DNA of 64,000 nt. Origin: Sphingomonas adhaesiva (lineage in GTDB: Bacteria; Pseudomonadota; Alphaproteobacteria; Sphingomonadales; Sphingomonadaceae). Position 1 is the stretch's first letter, and every line of letters starts with the position of its first letter. The notes below the pieces were generated by a model. The model saw only the letters and a program-made list of their open reading frames with translations. It ran no database searches and was not told where the DNA came from. The position numbers were made by a program, and so were the translations under genes. Below, piece after piece: positions 34,151 to 43,806 of the stretch. The DNA is taken from assembly GCF_036946125.1 (NCBI RefSeq), contig NZ_JAQIJT010000002.1, positions 1,424,001 through 1,488,000 on the forward strand. The letters are read 5' to 3'.

Positions 34151-35793
34151 GCCGCCTCGGCATCGAGCGGGCGGGCATAGGCATAGCCCTGCCCGTAGTT
34201 GCAGCCCAGCGCCGCCAGCGTCTGCCCGATGTCGAGCGCCTCGATCCCCTCGGCGACCGTTTCCATGCCCAGCGCCTGCGCCAGGCTCAGGATCGCGCGC
34301 ACGATCGCGACCTTGTCGCGGTCCTGGAGCAGCCCGGTCACGAAGCTGCGGTCGATCTTCAGGATATCGATCGGCAGCCGCTGCAACGACGCCATGTTGG
34401 AAAAGCCGGTGCCGAAATCGTCCATCGCGATGCTGGCGCCCAGCTCCTTCAGCCCCATCAGCACGCGGGTGACGCGGTCGGGATCGGCGATGATCGCGCT
34501 TTCGGTCAGCTCCAGCTTCAGCCGCTCGCCCGACAGCTTCGCCGCATCGAGCGAATGGCGCACCGCCTGCGGGATATTGTCGCGCTGCAACTGGATCGCG
34601 GACAGGTTGACGGCGACCGTTACCCCCGTCCCCTTGGCCCCGAAGCGGGCGTCCCACTGCGCCAGCGTGCGCGTCGCGGTATCGAGCGCCCAGCGCCCCA
34701 GCGGCACGATCAGCCCCGATTCCTCCGCCACCTGGATGAAGCGCGTCGGATCGTGGCGCTTGCCGTTCTCGTCGGTCCAGCGCGACAGCGCCTCGAACCC
34801 GCTGATCCGCCCGGTCGCCAGGTTGCAGATCGGTTGATAGACCAGGGTGAGCTGATCGTTCTCGATCGCGCGGCGCAGCGCCGTCTCCATCGCGAATTCC
34901 TCGCGCGCCGAATCGAGCGAATGGATGTGATACGCCTCCGCCACCTTGGAGGACTTGGACTTCTTCATCGCCACCTGGGCGTGGCGGATCACGTCCTCGC
35001 CGTCCTCGATCGTCTCGTCGCCGAAGGCGATGCCGATCGCGCAGGAGATGCGGATCTCGTAATCGCTGAGCCGGAACGGCGTCGACAGCACGTCGCGGAT
35101 GCGGCGCGCGACATGGTCCGCCTCGTGCGACCCTTCGTCGATCGACAGCAGCACGCCGAATTCGTCGCCCCCGGTGCGCGCCAGCACGTCGCGGGTGCGC
35201 AATGCACCCTTGATCCGCCGCGCCACGGTGATGAGCAGTTCGTCCCCGGCCAGCGACCCCAGGCAGGCGTTGAAGCGGCTGAACCGCTCCAGATCGATCA
35301 TCAGCACGGCCCAGCGATGCGCGCCCTGCGCGATCATCGCCTCCAGCGAATCGGTGAAGCCGCCGCGGTTGGGCAATCCGGTCAGGCTGTCGGTCGCCAT
35401 CTCGCGGCGCAGCGTGTCCTCGGTGCGGACCTCCGCGGTCTGGTCGACGAACGCCACCATGCACGTCGGCAGGTCGCGTTGCGGCATCCGGGTGAAGACG
35501 ATGCGGTAATGGCGTCGCTCGACCGCGGCACCCGTCTGCCAGTCACGCTCGCGTCGTGGTTCCCCCGACCGGAGGAACGCCAGCGCGGCATCGGCCAGCC
35601 CGGGCTCCCCCTGCAGCGCTGCGCGCGCGAAGGGGCGGTTGGACATCTCCCACACCAGCCGGTCGCCGACGCCGCACGCGACCGCGAGCGGGATCGGGAC
35701 CAGCTCCAGCGCCCCTTCGCTGGCGGACAGCCCGGGCGCGACCACGATCGGTCGCACGGCGCGCTCCGCCCATATCGTGGATCCGGTCCTCAT
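34120..35793 (-). CDS. GGDEF-EAL cyclic di-GMP enzyme
   Basis: A 557-aa cytoplasmic protein. An N-terminal region of about 120 residues looks like a PAS-type sensor. The GGDEF domain (about 130-295) has the intact GGDEF motif, with RTRD five residues before it fitting the inhibitory I-site. The EAL domain (about 305-550) keeps EALSRW, NLS, ELTES, DDFGTGFS, KIDRS, AEGIE and QGY, i.e. the metal and catalytic residues. So both synthesis and breakdown of c-di-GMP look possible. No membrane helix. It would influence motility and biofilm. Confidence 0.92.
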   Translation of the reverse strand: MRTGSTIWAERAVRPIVVAPGLSASEGALELVPIPLAVACGVGDRLVWEMSNRPFARAALQGEPGLADAALAFLRSGEPRRERDWQTGAAVERRHYRIVFTRMPQRDLPTCMVAFVDQTAEVRTEDTLRREMATDSLTGLPNRGGFTDSLEAMIAQGAHRWAVLMIDLERFSRFNACLGSLAGDELLITVARRIKGALRTRDVLARTGGDEFGVLLSIDEGSHEADHVARRIRDVLSTPFRLSDYEIRISCAIGIAFGDETIEDGEDVIRHAQVAMKKSKSSKVAEAYHIHSLDSAREEFAMETALRRAIENDQLTLVYQPICNLATGRISGFEALSRWTDENGKRHDPTRFIQVAEESGLIVPLGRWALDTATRTLAQWDARFGAKGTGVTVAVNLSAIQLQRDNIPQAVRHSLDAAKLSGERLKLELTESAIIADPDRVTRVLMGLKELGASIAMDDFGTGFSNMASLQRLPIDILKIDRSFVTGLLQDRDKVAIVRAILSLAQALGMETVAEGIEALDIGQTLAALGCNYGQGYAYARPLDAEAAYAFLAERNS

Positions 35794-35889
35794 GCCCGAT
35801 CCGTCCTAAGCGACAAGCGTTAAGACCGCCTTACGCAAACCTTTTCGGCAGGCTACGCGGCCGCATGCCCCGCAGCGCCGCGGCGGGCG

Positions 35890-38136
35890 TCAGAAACGGT
35901 TGTCGCGCGGGAAGCCGGTCGGCGGCATCCGCCCCGCCGCGCCGCGCGCGGTGCGCCACGGCGTCAGGTCGGCCTCCACCCGGGTCCGCCCGCTGCCGCC
36001 GCCCATCGCCCAGCTGATCCCCTCCGCGAAGACCAGGGTCCGCGCATCGGCCAGCCCGCCGTCGCGGTAGCGTTGCAGCTGCACCCCCTGCCCGCGCGTC
36101 ATTTCCGGCAGTTCGTTCAGCGGGAAGATCGCCAGCTTGCGATTGTCGCCGATCACCGCGACGTAATCGTCGCCGGGCGCGACGGTGCGCACCACGGTCA
36201 GCTTCGCGCCGGTGCGCGGCGTCATCACCGTCTTGCCCTTGCGCGTCTCCGCGATCACCTCCGCGGTGGGCACGATGAAGCCGCGCCCGTCGCTCGCCGC
36301 GACCAGCAATTTCTCCGCCGCGCCCGCGCGCAACAGCGCGACGACGCCGGTGCCGCCGTCCAGATCGATCGTCGCCCCCACCGGCTCCCCGAAGCCGCGC
36401 CCGCCGGGCAGCTTGTCGGCCGCCAGCGTATAGAACCGCCCGTTGGCGGCGGCGAGCAGCAGCTTGTCGGTGGTATGCGCGTGGAATGCGAAGGCGGGGC
36501 CGTCGCCCTCCTTGAACTTCAGCGTCTCCGGCGCGGACAGGTCGACATGCCCCTTCATCGCGCGGATCCAGCCGCGCTGCGACAGGATCACGGTGACGGG
36601 CTCGCGCTCGATCATCGCCTCCAGCGGGATGTCGCGCGCCGCCGCGCGCTCCTCGATCCGCGTCCGCCGCGCGCCCAGCGCCGTCTCCGGGCCGTAGCGG
36701 TCGCGGACCTTGGCGAAATCCTTCTTCAGCCGCGTGCGCTGCTTCTGCTCGGAGGCCAGCAGCGCAGTCAGCGTCGCCTGTTCCTTCTCCAGCGCGTCGC
36801 GCTCGCGCGTCAGCTCCATCTCCTCCAGCTTTCGCAGGGAGCGCAGCCGCATGTTCAGGATCGCCTCCGCCTGGCGGTCGGTCAGCTGGAACTCGGCGAT
36901 CATCACCGCCTTGGGCTCGTCCTCGGTCCGGATGATCTCGATCACGCGGTCCAGGTTCAGGAAGGCGATGATGTAGCCGCCGACCAGCTCCAGCCGGTCC
37001 GCGATCCTGCCCAGCCGGTGTCCGGTACGGCGGCGCAGCACCACGAACTGGTGCGCCACCCACGCCGACAGCGCCTCGTGCAGCGACATCACGCGCGGCG
37101 TGCGGTCCTTGTCGAGCACGTTGAGGTTCAGCGGCACGCGCGTTTCCAGGTCGGACAGTCGGAACAGCCCGTCCATCAGCACGCCGGCGTCGACCGTGCG
37201 GCTGCGCGGCTCCAGCACGATGCGGATATGCTCGTCCGATTCGTCGCGCACGTCGCCCAGGATCGGCAGCTTCTTGTCCTCGATCAGCGCGGCGAGCTGC
37301 TCGATCAGCTTGCCCTTGGCGACGCCGTACGGGATCTCGCTGACGATCAGGTGCCAGCCGCCACCTTTCTCGCTCACTTTCTCGATCGCGGCGCGCACCC
37401 GGAACGCCCCGCGCCCGGTCGCATAGGCCTCGCGAATGATCGCGGGCGCGTCCACCACCATGCCGCCGGTGGGGAAATCGGGGCCCTTCACATAGGCCAG
37501 CGGGTCCGCCTGCGCATCGTCGACCAGCGCGATCGCGGCGTCCAGCAGTTCGGCGGCGTTGTGCGGCGGCACGCTGGTCGCCATGCCGACCGCGATCCCG
37601 CTCGCGCCATTGGCCAGCAGGTTCGGGAAGGCGCCGGGGAACAGCTCCGGCTCCTGCTCCTCGCCGTTGTAGGTGGGGCGGAACTCGGTCGCATCCTCGT
37701 CCAGCCCGTCCATCAGGTCGATCGCGACCTGCGTCAGCCGCGCCTCGGTATAGCGGTAGGCAGCGGCGTTATCGCCGTCGATATTGCCGAAATTGCCCTG
37801 GCCGTCGACCAGCGGATACCGCAGCGAAAACGTCTGCGCCAGACGCACCATCGCATCATAGACCGACTGGTCGCCGTGCGGATGGTACTTGCCGATCACG
37901 TCGCCGACGACGCGCGCGCACTTCTTGTACCCCTGCGACGGGTCGAGCCGCAGCAGCCGCATCGCCCACAGCAGCCGGCGATGCACCGGCTTCAGCCCGT
38001 CGCGCACGTCCGGCAACGAACGCGCGGTGATCGTCGACAGCGCATAGACGAGGTATCGCTCGCTCAACGCACTGTCGAACGGGGCATCGAACACGCCCAC
38101 GGGCGGGTTGTCGGGAAAGTCGGTCACGCTGGCCAT
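35890..38136 (-). CDS. parC: DNA topoisomerase IV subunit A
   Basis: A 748-aa type IIA topoisomerase subunit, which with ParE decatenates chromosomes. The winged-helix/tower core begins RYLVYALSTITARSLPDVRDGLKP. The active-site tyrosine is in AAAYRYTEARL, near residue 129. The C-terminal half holds beta-pinwheel repeats. The length fits ParC rather than GyrA. The start at 38136 has GGGGGGAT upstream. The position equivalent to E. coli ParC Ser80 is Gln90 in HPHGDQSVYD; I believe this is common in alphaproteobacterial ParC. Confidence 0.93.
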   Translation of the reverse strand: MASVTDFPDNPPVGVFDAPFDSALSERYLVYALSTITARSLPDVRDGLKPVHRRLLWAMRLLRLDPSQGYKKCARVVGDVIGKYHPHGDQSVYDAMVRLAQTFSLRYPLVDGQGNFGNIDGDNAAAYRYTEARLTQVAIDLMDGLDEDATEFRPTYNGEEQEPELFPGAFPNLLANGASGIAVGMATSVPPHNAAELLDAAIALVDDAQADPLAYVKGPDFPTGGMVVDAPAIIREAYATGRGAFRVRAAIEKVSEKGGGWHLIVSEIPYGVAKGKLIEQLAALIEDKKLPILGDVRDESDEHIRIVLEPRSRTVDAGVLMDGLFRLSDLETRVPLNLNVLDKDRTPRVMSLHEALSAWVAHQFVVLRRRTGHRLGRIADRLELVGGYIIAFLNLDRVIEIIRTEDEPKAVMIAEFQLTDRQAEAILNMRLRSLRKLEEMELTRERDALEKEQATLTALLASEQKQRTRLKKDFAKVRDRYGPETALGARRTRIEERAAARDIPLEAMIEREPVTVILSQRGWIRAMKGHVDLSAPETLKFKEGDGPAFAFHAHTTDKLLLAAANGRFYTLAADKLPGGRGFGEPVGATIDLDGGTGVVALLRAGAAEKLLVAASDGRGFIVPTAEVIAETRKGKTVMTPRTGAKLTVVRTVAPGDDYVAVIGDNRKLAIFPLNELPEMTRGQGVQLQRYRDGGLADARTLVFAEGISWAMGGGSGRTRVEADLTPWRTARGAAGRMPPTGFPRDNRF

Positions 38137-38217
38137 GGTAATCCCCCCGCGTACCAGCCGCATCGCGGTTCGTTAAGGGGGTGTGGCGCGGATCGGGTCG
38201 CGGCTAGAGCGAACGGC

Positions 38218-39111
38218 ATGACGCTACGTGTCCTGACGCTCTCGTTCGCGCTTGCGGCCCTGCTGCCCGCTGCACCATCGTGCGCGGCGATGACCGCCCC
38301 CACGCTGCTGACCTGGGCCGACCTGACCAGGCGGCCGCGCCCGCAACCCGACGCCACGCTGGATTACGGCGACGACCGGATGCAGAAGGTCGACCTGTGG
38401 CTGCCCCGCGGCAAGGGCCCGCACCGCGTCGTGGTGATGGTCCACGGCGGCTGCTGGCAGACGGAGATCGCCGACCGCCGCCTGATGGACTGGATCGCGG
38501 ACGATCTGCGTCGCAGCGGCGTGGCGGTGTGGAATATCGACTATCGCGGCGTCGACCGCTCCGGCGGCGGCTATCCCGGCACCTTCGCGGATGTCGCCGC
38601 GGCGGCGGACCTGCTGACGGTCTCGGCGCAGCGATACGGGCTCGATCTGCGGCACGTCGCCGCCGTCGGCCATTCGGCGGGCGGGCATCTGGCGTTGTGG
38701 CTCGCCGCGCGCCCACGGCTCCCGGTGGACAGTCCGCTGCATACGCCCCGTCCCCTGCGCCTCGCCCGCGTGGTCAGCCTGGGCGGCCTCCCCGATCTGG
38801 AGGCCACCGCCGCCAGCCCCGACAACGGCTGCGGCACCGACGTCGTCGCGAAGCTCGTCGGCACCGGCCGCCGCGACCCTTATGCCGATACCTCGATCCC
38901 CCGCCTGCTGCCGCTCGGCGTGCCGCAGGCGCTGGTCAACGGGCGTGAGGATCGCATCATCCCCTACCGCATGGCGACCGACTATGTCGCCCGCGCCACC
39001 GCCGCCGGGGACCCGGTGACGCTCACCACCGTCCCCATGACCGGCCATGTCGAGCTGATCGCGCCGGAAACCGCGGCCTGGGCCGCCGCAAAGGCCCTTT
39101 TGGCGAAGTGA
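38218..39111 (+). CDS. secreted alpha/beta hydrolase (esterase-like)
   Basis: A 297-aa alpha/beta hydrolase with a signal peptide (about residues 1-24, ending SCAAM). The oxyanion motif HGGCW, the nucleophile elbow GHSAGG, the acid in GREDRIIPY and the histidine in MTGHVEL are all present. It probably acts on esters in the periplasm. It resembles the BD-FAE/kynurenine formamidase-like esterases; the substrate is unknown. The start is set by the signal peptide. It is divergent from parC. Confidence 0.85.
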   Translation: MTLRVLTLSFALAALLPAAPSCAAMTAPTLLTWADLTRRPRPQPDATLDYGDDRMQKVDLWLPRGKGPHRVVVMVHGGCWQTEIADRRLMDWIADDLRRSGVAVWNIDYRGVDRSGGGYPGTFADVAAAADLLTVSAQRYGLDLRHVAAVGHSAGGHLALWLAARPRLPVDSPLHTPRPLRLARVVSLGGLPDLEATAASPDNGCGTDVVAKLVGTGRRDPYADTSIPRLLPLGVPQALVNGREDRIIPYRMATDYVARATAAGDPVTLTTVPMTGHVELIAPETAAWAAAKALLAK

Positions 39112-39212
39112 CCGCGCCCGCGCCGCGAAAGTCCTAAACTTCTCCCGCGCCCGCCTGATGGTGGATCGAGGCGGGGGGTTCCGCCCCGTTTCAGACGGAC
39201 AGGGTGGCGGGC

Positions 39213-41110
39213 ATGGTGGGGATTTTCACGGGGGCGGACTTCGGGCTGGGTCGCGGATCGGCGTCGACGCTGGGGGCGCCGGGCCTGCTGGGGGACGCGA
39301 GCCAGGGCGGCGCGCGCGACCAGATTTCCGTCAACGCCGCGACCGGCAATCTGCTGATCCAGAAGCAGGACGAGTTCCTGGTCGGGCGCGGCCCCGACGC
39401 GTCGGTATCGCGGTCGTACAACAGCCTGACCACGCTTCAGGACGACAACAACGACCGCTGGCGGCAAAGCACCGATCGCCGCGTCACGAACCTGACCGGG
39501 ACGGTCAATGCCGCGGGCAGCACGGTCGCGCGCGTCTCCGGCGACGGCAGCTATCTGACCTATGTCTGGGACGCGGGCCGGTCCGCCTACCTCAACCAGG
39601 ATGGCGGCGGGGCGTACGACACGATCACCCGCAACGGGAACGAATGGGTCTGGACCGACGGCGACACGCGCACGGTCGAGCGGTACGCCGACGACGCCGC
39701 CGGCCGGATCAAGAGCGTCACCGACCATGTCGGCACGACGATGGCCTTCGCCTATGACGCCGGCGGGCGGCTATACACCGTCACCACCAGCGACGGCTCG
39801 TGGATCCGCTACGACTGGGTCGGCTCGACCCAGAACGTCGCGCAGATCGTCAACGGCTTCACCGACTTCTCGAACAATGTGGCGCGCACGATCACGCGCA
39901 CCCGGTACGGTTACGACGCTGCGAACCGCCTGACCACGGTCACGGTCGACCTGTCGCCTCAGAACAACTCGATCAGCGACGGCAAGACCTATGTCACCAC
40001 CTACGGCTACGACGCCGGCGGCCGGGTCAGCAGCATCGCCCAGTCCGACGGCTCGGCCATGTCGGTCGCCTACGATGCGTCGGGCCGGGTCGTCACGCTC
40101 GTGCAGACGGCGTCGTCGAGCATCACGCGGACCACCTCGCTCGCCTACAACAGCGGCTATACGCTGGTCACCGACGCCACTGGGCAGGTCACGCGGCTGG
40201 ATTACAACGGCACCGGCGACCTGACGAAGATCACCGCTCCGCCCGCCGCCGGCGGCGTCGCGGCACAGGTCTGGCAATTCGCCTATAACGCGGCCGGCGA
40301 CGTCACGAGCACGACCGATCCGCTGGGCCAGGCCACGACCTATGCCGACTTCACCGCCAACGGCGTCGCGCAGACCGTCACCGACCGTACCGGCGCGACG
40401 ACGACGCGTACGTTCGATGCCGCCAACCATCTGTTGAGCGAGACGCGCAGCGGGATCGATGCGACGGGGGCGTCGGTGCAGCAGACGACGCGCTACGTCT
40501 ACAACGCCGCCGGGGACCTCCGCTTCGTCATCACGCCCGCCGGGCTGGTCACCGAATATGTCCGCAACGGTTACGGCGCGATCACGTCGGAAATCCGGTA
40601 CAGCGAGGGCGTCTACGACACCGCCGGCACCCCGACGGAGGCCGTGATGGCCGGCTGGGCGGCGGGCGCGTGGGACAAGTCCGGCGTCCAGCGCACCGAC
40701 CATATGTACGACGCGCGGCTGCAGCGCATCAGGTCGACCAGCTATGCGACCGCCTCCGCCGACGGTGCGGGGCAGACCACCGACATCGCCGGCGAGGTCA
40801 ACTACATCTACGACCAGGCCGGCAACCTGCTGTGGACGCAGGCCCCCGGTCGGGGGCAGACGACCTACGTCTACGACGGACTGGGCCGCATGACCGCGAC
40901 CAGCGACGCCGCGGGCCAATGGACGTCGCTGTCCATCAACGATGCCGCCAATCGTACCGCGGTCATGGTCGCGGACGGCACGACCACGATCAGAACCTAC
41001 AACAGGGCCGGCGACCTGCTTCAGGAGGCGGCGAGCGGCGCGAACGCGACGACGACGACCACCTATTACGCCGTCGACAAGCTCGGCCGGCGACGGATCA
41101 CGTCCTTCTC
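39213..41110 (+). pseudogene. RHS/YD-repeat protein, cut at its 3' end
   Basis: About 630 residues of an RHS core. It has many YD-type repeats such as YDAGGRLYTV, YDAANRLTTV, YDASGRVVTL, YNAAGDVTS, YVYDGLGRM and YNRAGDLLQ. The N-terminus (ARDQISVNAATGNLLIQ) is typical of cell-surface or toxin-delivery RHS proteins. No signal peptide is seen. From about 41,095-41,118 the sequence becomes the antisense of fliI, so the remaining core, the DPxGxxxGxxxN cleavage site and the toxin tip are missing. The frame stays open to 42995, but that tail has no RHS features. No immunity gene follows. Confidence 0.8.
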
Positions 41111-41572
41111 CGCGGTTCCGCGCCCCAGCGTCAGCAGGCCGTCGATCGCCCGAATGCCCGTGGCAAAGGGGTGCGCGGGCGTCACCCGGTCGAGCACGCG
41201 CGGCGCCTCCACCGGCGCGCCGTCGTGCCCGGCAATGTCGCCACCGCCATCCAGCGGTCGCCCGAGCGCATCGATCGCGCGCCCCGCAAAGCCGTCGCCG
41301 ACCATCGCATCGCGACCGGCCCCGCACGCCTCGACCCGATCCCCCACGCAGAGCCGCTCCACCGACGCGAACGGCGACAGCAGCACGCGACCCTCGGCGA
41401 TACTCACCACCTGCGCGCGCACGCGCCGCGCCGGATCGTCGCCGATCCAGCAATGCGCCCCCACCGGCGCATCGGGACCGTCGGCCTCGACCTCGCCGGA
41501 GCGCAGGCGCCGCACCCGCCCGTGCACCGGAAACGGTTCGAAGCGCGCGATGACGGCGGGCAGGTCACGCAT
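41066..41572 (-). pseudogene. fliI: FliI flagellar export ATPase, 5' fragment
   Basis: 168 codons, of which the first 150 or so match FliI: VVSIAEGRVLLSPF, GRAIDALGRPLDGGG and PFATGIRAIDGLLTLGRG. A complete FliI of about 440 residues continues with GQRxGLF and the Walker A motif; here it turns after GRG into TAEKDVIRRR and stops. The catalytic domain is therefore absent. The break coincides with the break in the facing RHS gene. The start overlaps fliH by 8 nt, as in an operon. Without another copy, flagellar export would lack its ATPase. Confidence 0.85.
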
Positions 41573-42227
41573 CGGCCGCCTCCCCGATCAGGAGCGCGCG
41601 CAACCGTGCGTATCCGGCGGCCGGGTCGATCGCGACACCCCCCAGCCGAAGCTGGACGAGCGCGGTCCCGGCCCGCATGGCGCCGTCCGCCACGATCCGC
41701 GTGCCCGGTGTCAGGCCGTCGAGCGCCGCCCCGGCCGCATCCTCGGGCGACACCCGCAGTTCCACGACAGCCTCGCGGTCGACGCCGGACAGCCGCCGCG
41801 CCACGACATCGGCCAGGAATCGCTCGTCCTCGGCGCGCACGGCGAACAGTTTCCCCATCGCCAGCGCCGCCATCTGCCGCGCGCATCGATCGACCTGCGC
41901 GCTCCACCCCGTCGCAAAGGCGGCGCAGGCAGCCTCCAGCGCATCCTTCAGCAGGGCATCGCGGCGCGCGTCATCGGCGACATGGTCGCGTGCGGCATCC
42001 TCGCGCGCGCGCCGCTCGGCCGTCGCCAGTTCCTCCCCCCAGCGCGCGCGCATCGCGTCGCGCTCGCCGCGCAAGGCGGCGACCTCCTGCATCAGCCGCG
42101 CGATGGTGCGCTCCTCCTCGCTCGGCGGCGCGGCGACGGGCGGCACCACGGCCGGCGGGACCACGGGGGGCGCCGGCACGGGAAAGCGCGCCTCCCGCGC
42201 TACGGCGGAGCCATGTTTGATGAGCAT
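41565..42227 (-). CDS. fliH: FliH-like flagellar assembly protein
   Basis: A 220-aa protein in the fliH position. A Pro/Val-rich N-terminal segment (about residues 15-35) is followed by a long Arg/Glu/Ala helix (about 38-110) and a C-terminal domain with LALMAALAMGKLFAV-like helix (QMAALAMGKLFAV) and VELRVSPEDA. FliH proteins are poorly conserved, so the call rests on layout, length and location between fliF and fliI. It would regulate the FliI ATPase. It ends 8 nt into fliI. Confidence 0.72.
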   Translation of the reverse strand: MLIKHGSAVAREARFPVPAPPVVPPAVVPPVAAPPSEEERTIARLMQEVAALRGERDAMRARWGEELATAERRAREDAARDHVADDARRDALLKDALEAACAAFATGWSAQVDRCARQMAALAMGKLFAVRAEDERFLADVVARRLSGVDREAVVELRVSPEDAAGAALDGLTPGTRIVADGAMRAGTALVQLRLGGVAIDPAAGYARLRALLIGEAADA

Positions 42228-42229
42228 GG

Positions 42230-42547
42230 TCACGCGCGTCCCCACACCGCGCCCGTCAGGCGCTGCCACAGGGACATGCCGGGGGGCGCCGGATCGGGCA
42301 CCACCGCCGTCTGCGACAGGGCCGCCGCGCGGATCGCCGCGGCGGCGCGCGGGGTCACGCCTTCGCCTCCCTCCGCCAGCACGGCGCGCAGCGGCTGCGA
42401 CAGCTCGCCCGCGGTCAGCGCCCTGACCAGCCGGCCGACCTCCGTCGCCTCCGCGTCGTCCAGCGCCGCCAGCACGACCGCCCGATCACCCTCCGGCATC
42501 GCCGCGAGCTGTCGAACCATCTCCGCCAGGGTGGCGTCATCCGCCAT
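42230..42547 (-). CDS. 105-aa protein between fliF and fliH, unknown
   Basis: A small acidic, helical protein. Residues 1-50 contain LAAMPEGDRAVVLAALDDAEATEVGRLVRAL, loosely like the helical repeats of FliG or MgtE N-domains. The C-terminus has PGMSLWQRLTGAVWG. It fills the place where fliG (about 330 codons) normally lies. It overlaps fliF by 11 nt, so it is coupled to it. I cannot assign a function; a reduced FliG-like partner of FliF is only a guess. Confidence 0.7.
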   Translation of the reverse strand: MADDATLAEMVRQLAAMPEGDRAVVLAALDDAEATEVGRLVRALTAGELSQPLRAVLAEGGEGVTPRAAAAIRAAALSQTAVVPDPAPPGMSLWQRLTGAVWGRA

Positions 42548-43802
42548 GCGTCTCGCCCTCCTGTGCCGCCAGGCGGGCGCGCAGCGTGTCCGCGAAGCCG
42601 GAAAGCGCAACCCGACGCCGGCGATCGGCCCGGCGGCGATCACGCCACCACGCGCCCGCCAGCGCGATTCCGGCCACGGCGACCGCCAGCGGCCAGTACG
42701 GCGTCCACGATACCGGCGTCGCCGGCGTCATCGGCCGATCGGTCCGCGCGACCACCCGGTCGCGCGCGATCGGCGGGGGCGTCGGGCTCGCCGACCGCGG
42801 CAGAACCCCGACGAGGAAGACGATACGATCGCCACGCTCCGCGTCGAAGCCGATCACGTCGCGGATCAGCGCGAGCAATTCGGACCGAAGCTCGTCGTCC
42901 AGCGGCGTCGCCGTGACGAAGCGGACGTCGACCGCCATGTCCGGCCCGGCCCCCGGCGTCACCGGGGGCGATGCGTCGGTCATGTCGTCGGATGACGCCG
43001 CGATGGCGGCGGGGTTAAGGCTGACGACCAGCTGGTAGCGCAGCGTGGGGCGCCGCCGCCCGATCGCCGCGGCGATCCGACTGCGATAGCTCGCGATCAG
43101 GGCGTCGTTCGCCGCCGGTGCGCCCGCGTCGTCCGCCGGCGCGCCATCGCTGATGACCCGGCCCGCGCCGTCCAGCACCGCGACATTGCCGGTCGCCATG
43201 TCGGGCACCGCCCCCGCCACCAGCTGCTGGATGCCCGCGACCGTCCCCTCGGTCAGCGCCGCGCCCGGCTTCAGGATCAGCGTCACCGACGCCTTGGGCT
43301 GCGCCTGGAGATCGCGGAAGACGCCGCGCTCGGGCAGTCCCAGATGGACCCGCACCGCATCCATCCCCCTCATCAGCAGGATGGTGCGCGCCAACTCGCC
43401 CTGCAACGCGCGCTGGTAATTGATCTTCTGCGCGAATTCGGTGAGCCCCATGTCCGACTGGTTGAACAGCTCGAACCCGACCTGCCCGCGCATCGGCAGT
43501 TCGGAGCCGACCAGGTCGATCCGCGCGCCATCCGCCGCGTCCCGCGCGACGGTGATGGTGCGCCCCTCGTCCTGCAGCCGATAGTCGACCTTGCGCTCGT
43601 CGAGCACCTTCACGATCGCGGCGGCGTCCTGCGGCGCGACGTCGGTCAGCAGCGGCACGTAGCTGGTGCGGACGAAGAGCCAATAGACGGCGAACAGCGC
43701 CACCACGACGCCGCCCGCGATCAGCCACAGCGACCACCCCGTCGGGGCGAGCCGGCGCGGGACGACCACGTCGCGGTCGTGATCCTGAACGATCGAGGCC
43801 AT
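42537..43802 (-). CDS. fliF: FliF flagellar MS-ring protein, short form
   Basis: A 421-aa MS-ring protein; most FliF proteins have 530-580 residues. An N-terminal helix (about 23-44, SLWLIAGGVVVALFAVYWLF) is followed by the secretin-like ring domains: VPLLTDVAPQDAAAIVKVLD, VDYRLQDEG and FELFNQSDMGLTEFAQKINYQRALQGELARTI. The last is a FliF/YscJ hallmark. A second helix is near 365-385, with a basic tail of about 40 residues after it. The region between (the RBM3/beta-collar) is short. The C-terminal tail is where FliG binds in other species. Confidence 0.88.
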   Translation of the reverse strand: MASIVQDHDRDVVVPRRLAPTGWSLWLIAGGVVVALFAVYWLFVRTSYVPLLTDVAPQDAAAIVKVLDERKVDYRLQDEGRTITVARDAADGARIDLVGSELPMRGQVGFELFNQSDMGLTEFAQKINYQRALQGELARTILLMRGMDAVRVHLGLPERGVFRDLQAQPKASVTLILKPGAALTEGTVAGIQQLVAGAVPDMATGNVAVLDGAGRVISDGAPADDAGAPAANDALIASYRSRIAAAIGRRRPTLRYQLVVSLNPAAIAASSDDMTDASPPVTPGAGPDMAVDVRFVTATPLDDELRSELLALIRDVIGFDAERGDRIVFLVGVLPRSASPTPPPIARDRVVARTDRPMTPATPVSWTPYWPLAVAVAGIALAGAWWRDRRRADRRRRVALSGFADTLRARLAAQEGETHGG

Positions 43803-43806
43803 CAGC

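Noticed and set aside
41110..42995. Continuation of the RHS frame as one 1263-aa protein
   Set aside because: Beyond about 41110 the frame is the antisense of fliI, fliH and fliF and has no YD repeats or toxin domain. Long open antisense frames are usual at this GC content.
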